A stretch of 64,000 bases of DNA from Linnemannia hyalina (Eukaryota > Mortierellomycota > Mortierellomycetes > Mortierellales > Mortierellaceae). A program made the translations under genes and the position numbers. The notes under the pieces were generated by a model. It had not been told where the DNA came from. It did no database searches and saw only the letters and a list, made by a program, of their open reading frames with translations. Every line of letters starts with the position of its first letter. The first letter of the stretch is position 1. Shown one piece after another: positions 23,071-37,681 of this stretch. The stretch is from contig JAHRHY010000011.1 in the NCBI GenBank assembly GCA_019671135.1, forward strand, positions 1,240,001 through 1,304,000, written 5' to 3'.

Positions 23071-26000
23071 TGTGCGTGAGAAGGCAAAGGCAAAAAAAAA
23101 GAGAAAGGGGGTGGTGCAAGGGTAGTAAGGTTTTTCTGATTGACTGTGTGATGAGGTCAATGGAAATGAAGAAATGGAATGAGTGAAAAAGTGAAAAGTG
23201 GTCAGTGTGTCACGAAGAGTGAACAGAAGTACAATACGAAAGGGACCGAGGAAAGGGTCAAAGGGAGAAGGAAGAAGAAGGAGGAGGAGGAGGAGGAGGA
23301 GGAGGAAAAGAGACCGAGGAAGGTGAGCAACGAAGAAGAGGAAGAAAGAAAAAGAAAGAGAAGAGAAGACCAAAAAAAAGGCGAGGGAGCACAAAGGGAA
23401 TTATATAGCCAAACAAGAAAGCTGGTTTTGGAAGAAAGGAAGAAAGGGCTTCTTGTTGTTTGTCTGTGGGCTTCGTCGTCGCACACAACTGACAACTTCC
23501 AATTGACAGAAAGAACAACGGACTGATCAACCTAATACACACCGTCAATCTTCATCTGTCAATAAAGGAGTACGCTCTGTCATTGTCACCCTCTTTTTCT
23601 CATCTTCCGTGCTCACTAGACCACCATTCCTCCTATCTCCATCCTTTGTACCCTCCTATTTTCACCCACCGTCTCTCCTATTCTTACTTCATGTCCCTCA
23701 TGTATGTCAATGCTGATGGTGATGCCGATGATACCGATGGGAAGAAGAACAAGAGCAAGAAAGAAATAACCTGTCTTTGGAAAGATCCATGGTTGAGGCT
23801 CAACGGCACAAGGTAACAATGAACAGACACAAAGGTGATGGAGAGAACTGCTCCTGTCTTGTGCTCCCTCTGCCATCCTTCCAAACCCAATCTCATCTAC
23901 AAAAAAAAGGCAAAGAAAAATAACAAACACTGGCATAGAGGATCCTCGGAGGGCCCCACACAAAAGAGCTACTTGACAGTCTACATGTGAACATGTGATG
24001 GGATTTTGGAACTAGATCCCCCTTGGCCCCTTTGTCCCATCATCATCTTCCCATCATCTCCATCTGTCACTTTGGGCTATGTTACAACGTCTGCCCTTGA
24101 GGGCGTTCGGCATATAGATGGATGGAGAGGGAAAAGGAAGGAGTGAAGGAGAGAGATCTAAATTGTCTCTCATCCTATCCCTTACCTTTTTCCCGCTGCC
24201 GCTCTTTTTTTTCTCTCTCCTCCTCCTTGATCTCGAGGACTGGAAGCAAGGCCAAGGCTCAGGAACGGACCATCAAAACACTGATGTAACTCTCTTCTCA
24301 GTCTCTCTCGGACTTCCAACATTAGCCAATGGTTCTGTTCGTTCGAATTGGTGGCGTTCTTTCTTAACGGTCTCACTCTACTGATTGATTTTTTTTGCTC
24401 AAGGTGCTCGTGCTCAATCTGTCTTCCTTCTCTCGATCACACACGTCGTCTCCCACAACCTCATCTCATCACTCACAGACGCATACCTTCCTTTCTGATT
24501 CAACATTCCTTCGTCCTTCGAATCTTCTTTTTGACGATAATAAGACACCATCCAGCCTTCACAAGCCATTCCTAAATACGGCTTGGCAGTAATTCCTCTG
24601 AAACGATCAAGACTTACGCTGGACCACACTTCCAAGCATCTCACCCACCCTTCCACGACCAAATTTTTTTCATAGACATAAAGAGACCCTGCCCTTCGTC
24701 CTACATTCATTAGCATCAAACATACTTGCCGGTCTAGCCGATACGAGAGAAAGTATGTAGTCGTTATTAAGTATATTCGATCGTTCCAGATCCACTCATT
24801 TTGGTCAAACAATCCACAGTAAATGTAAGAGCGCATGTCAAGCAAGCATACAAGGCAGGGCCCTACTTTATTACAGATCCCCTTGGTCTGCCCTGAATGG
24901 TTGGGGGCAATGATTGGATGGTAAGCATGCCCGTGCGCGGCTACCAAAGGTCCCACGCCTGGCCCTATGGTAATTAACCTTACGCACTTACTTTGTTGTT
25001 TGTTTTGCTCTCCCCGCTTGATTCCTCGTTCCTGTCGTCTCTCTCATCCACAAGTATTTTGTTTGGTGGGTTGATGGATTGGGTGGGTAGATCATGGTCT
25101 GGGCTTGACTAGTCCCTTTTGCCTTTCCGTCATCTTCCTACCCTTCTTTGTTGTGTCCACTTGGATACCCCTGCCAAGGTATCCGTCCTAAAGGGAAAAA
25201 GTGCTCAACATTCAACATTCAAGGCATGAATGATTGTTGGTGAAGGGTTGTCACAACAAGAGCAATCAAGGAATGAGTTAGTCCTTCCCACTTTCCCTTC
25301 TTTCTCTTTTGTGTGACGGAGCATGGCAGCCTGACTATGTTTTTGTCGATATCGCCTCGCCTGCATGAATGAACAAAGAAAAAATGATTCGGCTCTCTTC
25401 TCTTTGTCTCTTACCCCCAACCCAATCCAATCCAACCCTATCCTATCACCCAACCCGGCTCGCATAAAAAACACATTGACATATAAATGCCTTGTGTTCC
25501 TAGAAGGAAGCAAGTGAGCGGAGACGATAAACAAATCAGGGCCAAATCAACAATCCTTTCGAAATCAACAAAAAAAAAAAAACCTCAACCCACTTGTGGT
25601 GTGCACAAATACAACATAAAATAAGAGAAATGACCCAACGGATGATGCCAATTGGATCCGGTTACCAGATTGGGTGGAGCGATAAAGAAAAGGACAAGAA
25701 AACAAGGAGTCTTTTGGGGGAAAGAAAAAATAAACACAGAGATAGAAAGAAATCGGCGCACTCGCGAAAGTCGCTTGAACTCGCGCGGTAGGGTTCGAGA
25801 TGGAAATCGGTAACTATTATGGCGAAGACGAGGGGTCTCCGGCAAGGCATTGATGGGGTGGGTTTGCCCTTTGGCATTGAATCTCTCCTTCTCCTCTCCC
25901 CCGTCCTGGTCTAGTTCTCTGTCCCGGTCCTCAGTTCCCAAGTCAGTGCATCGTCGCACCCCCTTTTAATTGACATGACGCTCTTTTTCTTCTTTTACTT

Positions 26001-26921
26001 GTAAGTTGTAACTGCTTCCGACCATCTCCCTACTCTCACATTCTTTTTCCATTCTTTGCTCCCTTCTCTTTTGGTCGCGATGCATTGTCGTTGCTGTCCT
26101 CGTTGTTGATGCTGTAAACACCCTCCTTCTTTTCCTCTCCTGCATTTTTACTTCCACTCTCTCCGCTCCACTCTAGTCTTTCTTTGTTGTCTCTCTTCTC
26201 CCACTTCTCCCTCGCTTCCCGCTCTCGCTCTCGTAATACTACTCTCCTTCTTCGTTTAGACATTTTTATTCCTTATTTCGCAACGCTTGATTTGCTTGAT
26301 TTGCTCTCCCTTGTGCCTGCCTCCCAGTCATTCAATTACCCTTCCCCCTCTTCCCGAGGCTGTTAATAAATCAACAGCCGCTCTCGTGTTGTTCTTGTCC
26401 TCCGTTTTCCTTTCCCTCGGGCCCCCTCGCAACATTGCGCTTCATTCTTTTAAATCAATCGCGCTTCACCTTTCATATTTTTTCTTCGTCTTCCTCTACT
26501 TCTTCTTTCTCACTCTCTCTCCTCTTCTTCCTTTTACTCCTAATTATTTATTCAACCCTCTCTCACACGAGTGCACAGCTTTATTCGCTCTGAACACTCC
26601 TCTTCATTCCTCATACCCCCTTCACCCATCCTTCAACTCATTCGTTCTCTCATTCAACCAACCAGCAACTTACACCTTTTTTTCCTACTTTACCGATACC
26701 CTATATCATCCCCCTTCATTTGCCACCCATTCGTACGAAACGCAACAAGCACAACCTTGTCCACACCAAAGTTCATATAACCACCCCTTGTCGTCAAGAA
26801 AAAAAATACCCCGAGAACCATTGTCCTGCCACATCTCTCCATATCCCCCTTCTCCTTCCCATTCACATTTTACACTTCCTCATACACACATACACACACA
26901 CATACACATACACGCGATACA
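23071..26921. other. gene-poor intergenic region, 3.85 kb
   Basis: The left end (23071-23500) is the C/T-rich HAP2 leader, with a GGA-rich microsatellite-like stretch around 23270-23310. The right end (about 26150-26921) is a long C/T-rich leader for the next plus-strand gene, closing with CACA repeats just before its ATG. The middle has a 180-codon minus-strand frame (24414-24956) with no proper start and no family resemblance. No RNA gene recognised. Confidence 0.5.
23401..23408 (-). promoter_or_regulatory. candidate TATA box for HAP2
   Basis: CTATATAA on the minus strand, about 330 bp upstream of the HAP2 ATG. The intervening leader is strongly purine-rich on the plus strand and so C/T-rich in the sense direction. 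Confidence 0.4.
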
Positions 26922-28186
26922 ATGCTTAATTCTGCAGTGTCAGACTTCTCGGCCAAGATGTCCAAGCACTTCCACAGCAACTCAGTCATGCCATTGTCAG
27001 AAGCAAATTTGAGCAGACATACACTTCAGGTAAAGCACATCCTCTTTTCCCCTCACTCACTCCGAAGTACTTCTCAAACGAAAAATGCAATTCAACCAAA
27101 AAAGGACAGAGCAGTATTTTTTTTTTGTTCTCGTGCCTATGTTCCATCGTGTGGTCAGTGTCCCCCTCTGTCTCTCTTTTGGCTGTCTTCCGTCAAGTGT
27201 TTCGACTTGGGACCCACTTTGACAGAAAGAGCGTCGAACTGGACCCTGTTGTTCATGCGCATACCTCCACTTTTTTTCATTCATCCACTTCCCATTTGCA
27301 CCTCCTTTCCTCACCAATCGACAAATATCCCCCTGTTACACCCTCCCGTTCACCCACATATACATATACACTAGCCCAAAACCCAAACCAAATTACCCGC
27401 GGCAAGACGTTCAATTGCACCCTCTCCCCGCTCATTCATCAACCCTTGCTAAAAAAAAAAAACTCATTTCCACCCTAAAGAAAAAAAAGGAAAAGGAAGG
27501 CTCTCGGAAGCTGTTGAACAAGTTGTGCTCTGTTTTTTATTCCCTTCAAACCCTCGAGCTCTTGGCTTCTATCTTCATGTGCTCGTCACTTCTCCGTCTT
27601 CCCGGGCCACTGTAACTGCCCCGACCCTGATACCCATGGGGGGTCCCTGCTTTTTCTCATTTCACCCTTGATCTCCCTCATTGAAGTATCATAATTTACT
27701 CTTTATACTCACATTTTTGTTTCCATTTTCCCATTGCCTTTTTTTACCCTTTCGTTTCGGGATGGAAACAGAGCCCAGCTTCAAGAGAGGCCAAACTGAG
27801 GCACATCCTTGTCTACGTCGACCTTCAGCGGGAGCTCATTGCACTAGCAGAAGAGGAAGAACACAACAGTGCAAGACTCCACCCCCACAACCAACAGCAT
27901 CGGACCGTCAGAGAGAAGAAATCCGCGACCCTTAGCGTGAACACGAACGATTTAGCGCATTCGAACCGGGGAGAGGAAGGAGGATTCACCACTGTTGTCG
28001 ATAGCAGAAGTAGTCGAGGACTCTGGCACAACAACAACAACACACACCCCAAGAGGTCTGATCTCACCATCTTGTTACACAACTCCACAATACACGAGCA
28101 ACCATATCTGTCCTCCACCCCACAACAAACGCACGAGCGACAACTTCAAGAACAACAACATCTCCAACAACAACAACAACATCTCC

Positions 28187-28245
<59 letters not shown>

Positions 28246-29274
28246 AACAAATATCATCAGCCCACAGTGTCGCCATCCCCTACTCCACTAAGACATCACG
28301 ACAGCTCTGTCGAATCTCTCCGACAACAACGTCAGCATCATCAACAGCAGGAGCGCAACACCCGCCAGACAGACGCGCTGGACCCCAGTCTAGCCCTCCC
28401 TCGAGCTCTCCCAAGGAACAGAATACCAGGGTACCGCGACTCGTACCTCTCTGCAGACTTGGACGCAGAGTGGCAAGTCATTGACGATGTGGGACCCGAC
28501 AGCCCAACGATTCCCAACAACCACTACCCAGCGTTTGAGTTTGCACCGGGTCACAACGAGTCGCGCCACGCCTTGCCTATTCAGTCCTCCTCTAAATCAG
28601 CGGAGCGCCCGATTCAATATCGCCGGCGGGAAGAATCTGCAGAGCAAGTTGCAGTTCAGAGACAGCCCCTGCAGAGACAGACGTCGTTCGAGAAGGAAAA
28701 GAAGACAGGTCGATTTGGACGATTTTCTCTGCCAGGGAAGAGCAAGCGGGCAAGCACTACTCATCAGCGCAAGGAGAGTTTACCAGAGATGAGCAAGTCA
28801 GGAGGGGGAGGAGGAAGTGCAGGTGAGGAGGGCGTTCAAGCCAGATCCCTTTCTATCTCGAACAAGGACAAGGACAAGGAGAACAAGGATCGTGTTCGAT
28901 TCCAGGAGGGGACAGTCGCAGCAGCGGACGGTGTCGAGTCGACTTTGAACCCATCTGCATCGATGGTCAAGCGGAGGAGCAAGCTCCGTCAGTTGCTGAG
29001 CGAGATCTTCAAGAAGGTCCCCAAGCAGCAACAACAAAGCCAAGTGATCTCAGCTCCATCTCCCGTCCAACGAGCCTACCCAGGTAGCGGGCATAATATC
29101 CTTGTCTCGACCTCGATCACACCTCAAGACCTCCCGCCTCGTGCAGGAACATCCTTGTCCCATTATGGGCGCGAGAGTTTAGTCGATCCATCATTGCGGC
29201 GGGAATTGTATCAGATTCAGACACCACCCCCAACTCAAGAGCATCTAGTTCTTGCCGACAACAGCAACGACATC

Positions 29275-29330
<56 letters not shown>

Positions 29331-29790
29331 CGATAATGACAATGACAACAGCAGAAACAAGAACAATAATGCCGATGATGACGATGATGCCGATACACCG
29401 TTCCTAGGCCAGACCTCGCTGACTCCTCCACCTGCTACGTCTGTGTTGCGGTACTCGACCAGCCGTCCGATCAACTTGGACCAAATCCTGAGTTTCCACC
29501 AAGGTACTGCCGCCGCAGAGGATACTTCTAACGAGCACAAGACAAGACCGTCATCGAATCTCATGCCTATTGCTGGGGCCATCAAGGACCTGGCAACAGC
29601 AGCAGCAGCAGGCTCGGGCAGTGCAACAGGATCCGGTACTGGCAGTAGTGGCCCTTACACTTCGCAGCGACGTCTGGTTGCTCTATCGCCAGAGCAGCCG
29701 GCAGATCTTGAGGGGGTAGGTTGCCGACAGAACACCTTTGGAATGGACTGTGCCAACGATCTCATCGTGCCATCCATGGCCACCGCCTAA
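26922..29790 (+). CDS. poly-Gln/poly-Asn low-complexity protein
   Basis: Exon 26922-27029 (36 codons, ending CAG|GTAAAG) and exon 27772-29790 join in phase 0 to give about 708 aa. The 742-nt intron is long, and extra exons could have been missed. Residues about 37-65 form a conserved-looking amphipathic block (EAKLRHILVYVDLQRELIAL). Then come a 20-residue pure Gln run and, later, a 19-residue pure Asn run followed by a D/N-rich patch. Between them are basic segments (GRFGRFSLPGKSKRAS and KLRQLLSEIFKKVPK) with AGC/PKA-like phosphorylation sites. No enzymatic domain is visible. Prion-like composition suggests condensate or regulatory behaviour, which is inference. Family not recognised. Confidence 0.65.
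28186..28245. repeat. (CAA)20 microsatellite encoding poly-Gln
   Basis: Twenty uninterrupted CAA triplets, in frame as Gln codons, preceded by two shorter interrupted CAA runs from about 28149. It lies inside the poly-Q/poly-N gene. Confidence 0.95.
29275..29331. repeat. (AAC)19 microsatellite encoding poly-Asn
   Basis: Nineteen uninterrupted AAC triplets read as Asn. It is the same trinucleotide class as the CAA run at 28186 but in another reading phase of the repeat. Confidence 0.95.
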
Positions 29791-29796
29791 CTTATG

Positions 29797-29802
29797 AATA
29801 AA
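29797..29802 (+). terminator. polyadenylation signal AATAAA (poly-Q/N gene)
   Basis: AATAAA lies 7 nt after the TAA stop at 29788-29790, in a gap of only about 250 bp before the EMC8/9 start. Confidence 0.4.
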
Positions 29803-30043
29803 CCACGCGAGTCTTGACTTATTAACGTGAGAGTGATTGAACGGTAGGATGTTTTTTAGTGGCGCTGTCAATTAGATGTTGTGCAATAATAGAGGGTTTT
29901 TGCGATCGAATCGAACATTGGGACCTCTTCTCTCTCGTCGAAATAATCAGCTGTAAGGTCGCGACTGGCTCTGCCCTTTTTGTTCCCATCACCTTTCGCC
30001 CGACCAAAAAACCACAACAACCCAACAACCCAAGCAAGCGACG

Positions 30044-31202
30044 ATGAAGTTTTCTCACAAGGCATACCTGAAGCCTCTGGCTCACGCAACTAAATACCCC
30101 ACCGGACCTGTCAACGGCGTCTTCCTTGCAGAAACCGACTCGACTAACGTTGTCGATGCAGTGCCCTTTTTCCACTTTTGGGGAACCTTGACTCCCATGC
30201 TTGAAGTTGCCATGACCCAGGTACTCATTCAACCCGAAGAGGGTTATTTTCCTTTTTCCATCTGCCAGGAAAGGGAGGAGGGCACGGGTACTACAAGACT
30301 CATCAGGGAGCAGGAAGACAGACAGACAGAGCGGCCGTATGTTCAGGACAGACGCACTTTTCGACAGGAAACGATGAGCAAAGACGTTGCTGCAGATGAT
30401 GCTTCATCCTTGACGTCTGGAACCTGATGAGACTACGCTGATGACTGTTGCTGATCGCGCTACTCCTTACTGTCATTCACACTTTGAACTCCTGTTCCTC
30501 ACCGTTTGTTCTCACGCCATTCTCATGCTTATCCGAATGACTCCTTAATAGGTCGATTTGCACTGCAAAGCGAACGGACTCAGGATAATCGGATACTACG
30601 AGGCGAATGAGAGACTTGAGGACGAAGCCTTCTCGCTGGTCGGTCAGAAGATTGCTTCTCAGATCCACCATGTCAACCCAGAGGCATTCGCTGTCGTCGT
30701 AAGTCATGGAGGCTTGATTGCGTATTGCTACAGGACGACACAGAAGCTGACGACTGAACCCGATGAACAAGTCGGATGCTGATATTATTGCTATTTCGGT
30801 ACCTTCCCTCTTTGTCCTTTGTAGATCAAGAACAAGAACATCATCTCGGATGAGGTCGCCTTCTTGGTAATTACTTTTTTCGAACAGAGATCTGCCCCTG
30901 GACACATTGGACATGTTATCTTCGTAACTCTCTACTAGCTTTTTTTTTGCTCGACACTTAAGTTTACTGACGAGACTCCAATCCTTTTCATTTAATAGCC
31001 TTACCAGCTCAAGGAGGGACAGTGGCGCGTGAGCAAGGATGCCTTCACGGACAAGAACGCCGGATTCTCATTGGAGAACAGCTCAAGCCCTACTGTGGTG
31101 GCCAAGGCCCTTCGCGGTGGATTGGGCGAGAAGCTTGCCGACTTCGATAACCACCTGGAGAACATCAAGGAGGACTGGTTGACCAACAAGGCCGTCGTCT
31201 AA
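30044..31202 (+). CDS. EMC8: ER membrane protein complex subunit 8/9
   Basis: Exons 30044-30220, 30552-30698, 30825-30866 and 30999-31202, all phase 0, give 189 aa. EMC8/9 (formerly UPF0172/FAM158) is a cytosolic subunit of the ER membrane complex, which inserts tail-anchored and multipass proteins. The family-diagnostic strings are present in order: AYLKPLAHATKYP, VNGVFLAE, VPFFHFWGTLTPMLEVAMTQ, GLRIIGYYEANER and, at the C-terminus, LADFDNHLENIKEDW. The fold is MPN-like, and the family lacks the catalytic JAMM residues; none are seen here. Length matches the family (about 200 aa). The first intron is 331 nt. Fungi usually have one EMC8/9 gene, so 8 versus 9 cannot be separated. Confidence 0.94.
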
Positions 31203-31577
31203 GATGTCTGTGGTTTGGTTAAGATTAGTATAATAAAGAGATGGATCCATCTATTGTTGTGAACGTTAACGAAAAAGGGGCTGGCCGCGAACGTGTGTGT
31301 GTGTGTGCGTGTGCGTGTATGAGAAAAGTGCAATCTATCCAGCGCCATCAAAATTTTGCTCCGCTCGCTCTTTTCTGCCCCCTACAGTACTACAATATTC
31401 TGTAAACAAACTTTTATGCCATTTCTTTCTTCCCCAACCACACATCTTCCCCGACAAAACACCAACCCTACACACGCAGACATACACACATCTTCGACAC
31501 AAAGCCTTTACCAACCAGACCGACAACTCTGACGCCCTCCCTCTAGTCCAACAGTCCAACCATCACCACCAAACACT
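31203..31577. other. short intergenic region
   Basis: A 375-bp gap holding the EMC8/9 polyadenylation signal, a (GT)n run at about 31292-31318 and a C/A/T-rich leader directly before the Cks gene start. No other feature seen. Confidence 0.5.
31232..31237 (+). terminator. polyadenylation signal AATAAA (EMC8/9)
   Basis: AATAAA lies 30 nt after the EMC8/9 stop codon. Confidence 0.55.
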
Positions 31578-33385
31578 ATGACACGCCCAGCTGTTGGAGG
31601 AATCACTGACTCGTACCGCGATCAGGACGACGAGAATCATGCTCATACCTACAACGACGATGACCATCAGCATTCCTACCACCAACAAGCTACTACCACA
31701 ACTACTACGACTACTACCCGTGCCGCTTCAGAGTTTGTAGTATACCAGGACCCCGAGGAACCACAGCCACAGCCACAGCGTCGCCGGCCGACAATACAGC
31801 GTGGACACCAGCGTTTCCAGCAACAGCAGCAGCAACAACAGGCGCATCCTGGAGATATGTCTGGAGTGGATTTGCATGATGGCGACGAAGCCGGCCTTGA
31901 GGGAGGCGAGAATGATGGTATGGAGTATTACAGCGACCAAGAAAATATGCAGCCAACCCGTCGTGCAGAAGGAGGACGAGCAGGATCATCCACGGCAACG
32001 GGATCAGCAGGAGCAGGAGCAGGAGTACCGGCAGTACCGGTCCGCGCTACGGCTGTTGGTGGAATTGGAAGTGGTGCTACTGATGTTGCCGCTCCTGCGA
32101 TGGATGCGCGTCAAGAGCTGATGCAGCGGAACAAACATATTTCGTCGTCTCAGATCCAGCAACAGCAACAGCCGCAACAACTTCAGCAGCGTCGATCTTC
32201 GGCTAATATTGAGTTGGCAGGGCGATCAAGAGCTTCGATTCAACAGCAGCAACAACAACAGTCCGGAGCATCAGCGGCAGGAGGATCGTATAGGGAAATC
32301 CCAGGCGCGCCTGGGAGAAAAAGAACCCGAGATGGCGACAGAGACGCAGCAGGCTTCCTTGCTGATCAAGCCAATGGTGACGGTGGTGGCGCGTCCATGT
32401 CGTCTCAGGACGTGGAACGTCATCGTCAAGCTAAACGGCACCTGGCGGCTGTACAAAGACAGCATGAGCACGACGCAGCACAGTCGCTGGCGACAGCAAA
32501 AGCACAAGTACAAGTGCAATCTCAGGAACAACCAGTAGAGCCCTTGACACAACAGCAACTACTCGAGAAACAACAACGGGATGCCGCTCTCCGGAGGCAA
32601 CGCAGGGCCCATGCCGAGGAGGTGAGGCAGTACAACAAGTTGTTAGAACATATTGATTATGGACAGGTCTATGAGGATGATACGTACGAGTACCGGAACG
32701 TCACGCTGCCCAAAGTTATGCTCCGGTACCTCCCCAGGAACTTGATGGATCGGCCCGAAGACAAGAATTCGCTTGTCCTTCGACTGCTGAAAGGTAAAAA
32801 AATGCGATCTGCGTTTGGACTACTCAAGGTCACTCCTGTTTTTTTTCTTCTTTTTGGCGTAATTATGTGTTAACGCCTTTTTCATCTCATGCGACAATGG
32901 CAAACCCTATAATAGAGACTGAATGGCGTCATATCGGGATCAAGATGTCGCAGTACTGGGTCCACTATCTGTCTCATGCTCCAGAGCCACATGTATTGCT
33001 GTTCCGAAGACCTGTCGGAACTGGAGCTCGTTTGAAACAGGAACAGGCACAGAAAGCTGCTGCTGAAAAGGCTGCTGCGGCTGCAGCTGCGGCTAAGGAA
33101 ACACAGCGAGCACTGCTGCAAAGGACTGGATCTTCTTCCTCGTCTTCCTCCTCTTCACATCAGCATCAACAGCAACGTCTGGATGCTAGAAGTGCTACCT
33201 CTAGTGCCACGACTTCAAGATCTGTAGGAGATAGTCGGCAGCAGTCGTCATCGTCAGGATCTTCCAGGGCGGCAGAGGTAGCAGCAGCAGCAGAGGCAAC
33301 ACAGGAGAGTAGTACGCGTCGGTCACGAGAAACCACCCCTCCTCCCGCTCCCAAGCGCTCCAACGCTAGCAAGCCTCGTGAATGA
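31578..33385 (+). CDS. CKS1: Cks-domain CDK regulatory subunit with very long extensions
   Basis: Exons 31578-32793 and 32916-33385 join in phase 1 to encode about 561 aa. The Cks domain lies at residues about 358-438. It starts [20 protein letters not shown], has the [20 protein letters not shown] block created by the splice, and ends with the beta-hinge [13 protein letters not shown]. Cks proteins bind CDKs and dock phosphothreonine substrates for multisite phosphorylation and SCF targeting. Canonical members are about 80-150 aa; here there are about 357 extra N-terminal residues rich in Gln, Thr and Gly and about 120 C-terminal residues rich in Ala, Ser and Gln. Of the human anion-pocket residues Lys11, Arg20, Ser51, Trp54 and Arg71, the Arg (373), Ser (417), Trp (420) and last Arg (436) are kept. 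The position aligned to Lys11 is Val364. The start could lie further downstream, but the frame is open with ATG at 31578. Confidence 0.9.
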
Positions 33386-33797
33386 GTCTATTCTTTCCTT
33401 TGGCTGCAGTTATTTCAGCAGTCTTTCTTTGTTGATTCCCAGCGCATTCGATACGTAGAGATTGTGGCCTGAATTGCCCCTCTCCTTGCTACATGTTTTG
33501 CATTGTTGGATCCCTTTTCAATGCGCTTGCTCACTCTTATAGTTCTCTCTCTTTCTTTCTTTATTCACGTCGCTTGTCTTTCTATCGTTCGATATTTTTT
33601 TTTAATTCCAGCAAAGTCCCATACCTTCCACTCTCACTTCTTTTCTCTCCCATTGTAGAAACACAAATACAATTGTACCATTAACAGCGATACGCTTTCT
33701 AATTCGTTGTTTTATTTTGTATGTGCTGAATTTGAATGGTTGGAGGTTGTGGAGAGGGGAAAAAAAATGGTTGATACTCGATTCGCAAATCCTAGAC
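33386..33797. other. convergent 3' intergenic region
   Basis: A tail-to-tail gap between Cks and aspartate aminotransferase. TTTATT at 33711-33716 reads AATAAA on the minus strand, 82 nt past the aminotransferase stop. No coding signal. Confidence 0.5.
33711..33716 (-). terminator. polyadenylation signal AATAAA (aspartate aminotransferase)
   Basis: AATAAA on the minus strand, 82 nt beyond the aminotransferase stop codon. Confidence 0.5.
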
Positions 33798-35935
<2,138 letters not shown>

Positions 35936-37681
35936 GATGTGTATATGTGCAAGTTATTATTAAGACTGAGGTGAGAAAAGTGTACAAGGAGGGAGGAAAG
36001 AAGGAAGGGGATAAGAAGGTGAAAGGGAAGGAAGTGAAGTGGAAAGTAAAGAAGAAAGAAGTGATCAGCCGGCGCGTTTAAGAAGGAATAAAAAAACTGG
36101 GGTCTCTGCCGGAGAAGAGAACAAAAGTCGATTGAGTCATTGCACAAGCTAGTGGACCAGTCCTTTTCTGTCCATGGCTCATTCACCCATGGAGACCAAA
36201 CACACTCGCTCGCTTGCACATTCACACACCCACACACTCACACACCCACACTCTCACACACCCACACTCTCACAACCTGGTGTTGGATGGATGGGGTCGA
36301 ATGAAAGCGGACCCACCCAACCTTGTACTATCGCACTCTCACTTTACAGGCACGCCGCTCACCAACCGTGTACTTTAGTTTTTGGTTGGGTGCAACTTCA
36401 CTCTTGCTCTTCACGTCGTCCTTGCTTCTCATTCATTCATAACGCGAACACAAAGGCATCACTAATTGCCTCCATCTCTGACCTTCGCTTCTCCTTACCA
36501 TTGCTTCACTTCTTGAATTCCTTCTGACTCACACGGATACACTTCATACCTTTGACCCACCAAGCTTGCTGTTTGTATTGTTTCTGGATACTAAGCAAAC
36601 ACCACCTTTTTGTATTCATGATTCCCTGCTCCGCTCCTTCTCCTCTCCTCCGCCCAACAACTAACAACAACTTGTTCAATGCGAAGCCAGTGAAAGAAAA
36701 AAAGAAAGGCTCTTTGTCCGGGACAGCCAGAATAGGGAACTAGTGGGTATGAGTAAGAAATGGCTAACCAATTGGTCCCAATGCGCCTTTTTGTTGGTCT
36801 CTTTACTTTTTCTTTTTGACCGTCGGTGTCGGTGAATGTAATTTATGTATGCTTCTATTGTTGTGTCGTTGTGTCTTTGGCGTAAACAACCACGCCCCAA
36901 CTACCCAAAAAAACAATGAAAAAGTACCCCTTAGGAACCACCCGTGGGAGTCATTCCTTGGTCTGTTGGTCTTGCATATTGCGCACAACACCTTTATTGC
37001 ATGCAATTGAGATTGTTTCTCTCCTTGGCTCGGGACCTGGCTGGAATATGTTTACTTACGAAAGGCACGGAAGTGAAGAGTGTAAAGAAGAATGAAGTGA
37101 AAGAAAAAGAAACGGAAAAAAGTAGAAGGCGACTTCTTTTTTTCAAGGGACAGATCGGACTGATGGGATCACAATCACGTGTACAACTACATCTTCACTT
37201 TTTGTCCGAAAACCCGAACGCGACGACGTTCTTTGCGTGTTTGTTGTGTTTCAAGGCCTCAGAAGCGGGGCTACGGGTGCCTTTTTGATGGCAAGGTTGG
37301 CCTTGCTGTTGTATTCCCTTTTTTATCCAACAAATCCATTTGTGTATGGTGCTGCAAAGAGTGGTGCCAGGATGTCAGTCAGACTGGAAGGGATCCCTCA
37401 AGTCTCAATTTTGGTGGCGTACGGGTGTCTCTGCTAAAGCTTGGTTTTTGTTTTCATCACTCCCGCCTATCATTACAAAACTCACAACCAACTCTTTTTC
37501 ATTTCTCATCCACCCGCACACCTCCTTAAACTTAACCAGGAGACCCTCCTCATGTATGTTACAAAGAAAGTGGCAAAGGCAAGATGACTTTACGGGAGAA
37601 GAAACAAGAGTACCGCTCTGAAGAAATAAACCATGCAAACGAGGAAAGTTGGTGTTGCTATAAAAATGTGCGAGAGAAATA
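35936..37681. other. intergenic region, 1.75 kb
   Basis: The left 150 bp is the C/T-rich leader of the aminotransferase (purine-rich on plus). A 16-bp CA-rich minisatellite is at 36223-36274. The remainder is mixed A/T and C/T-rich sequence with no convincing frame on either strand. Confidence 0.5.
36223..36274. repeat. 16-bp CA-rich minisatellite, 3.25 copies
   Basis: The unit CACACACCCACACTCT is present at 36239-36254 and 36255-36270, with a one-base variant at 36223-36238 and a four-base partial copy after. Confidence 0.9.

Noticed and set aside
24414..24956. 180-codon minus-strand frame with fairly balanced composition
   Set aside because: It has no ATG at its 5' end, no splice partners and no family resemblance; kept only as a weak candidate.
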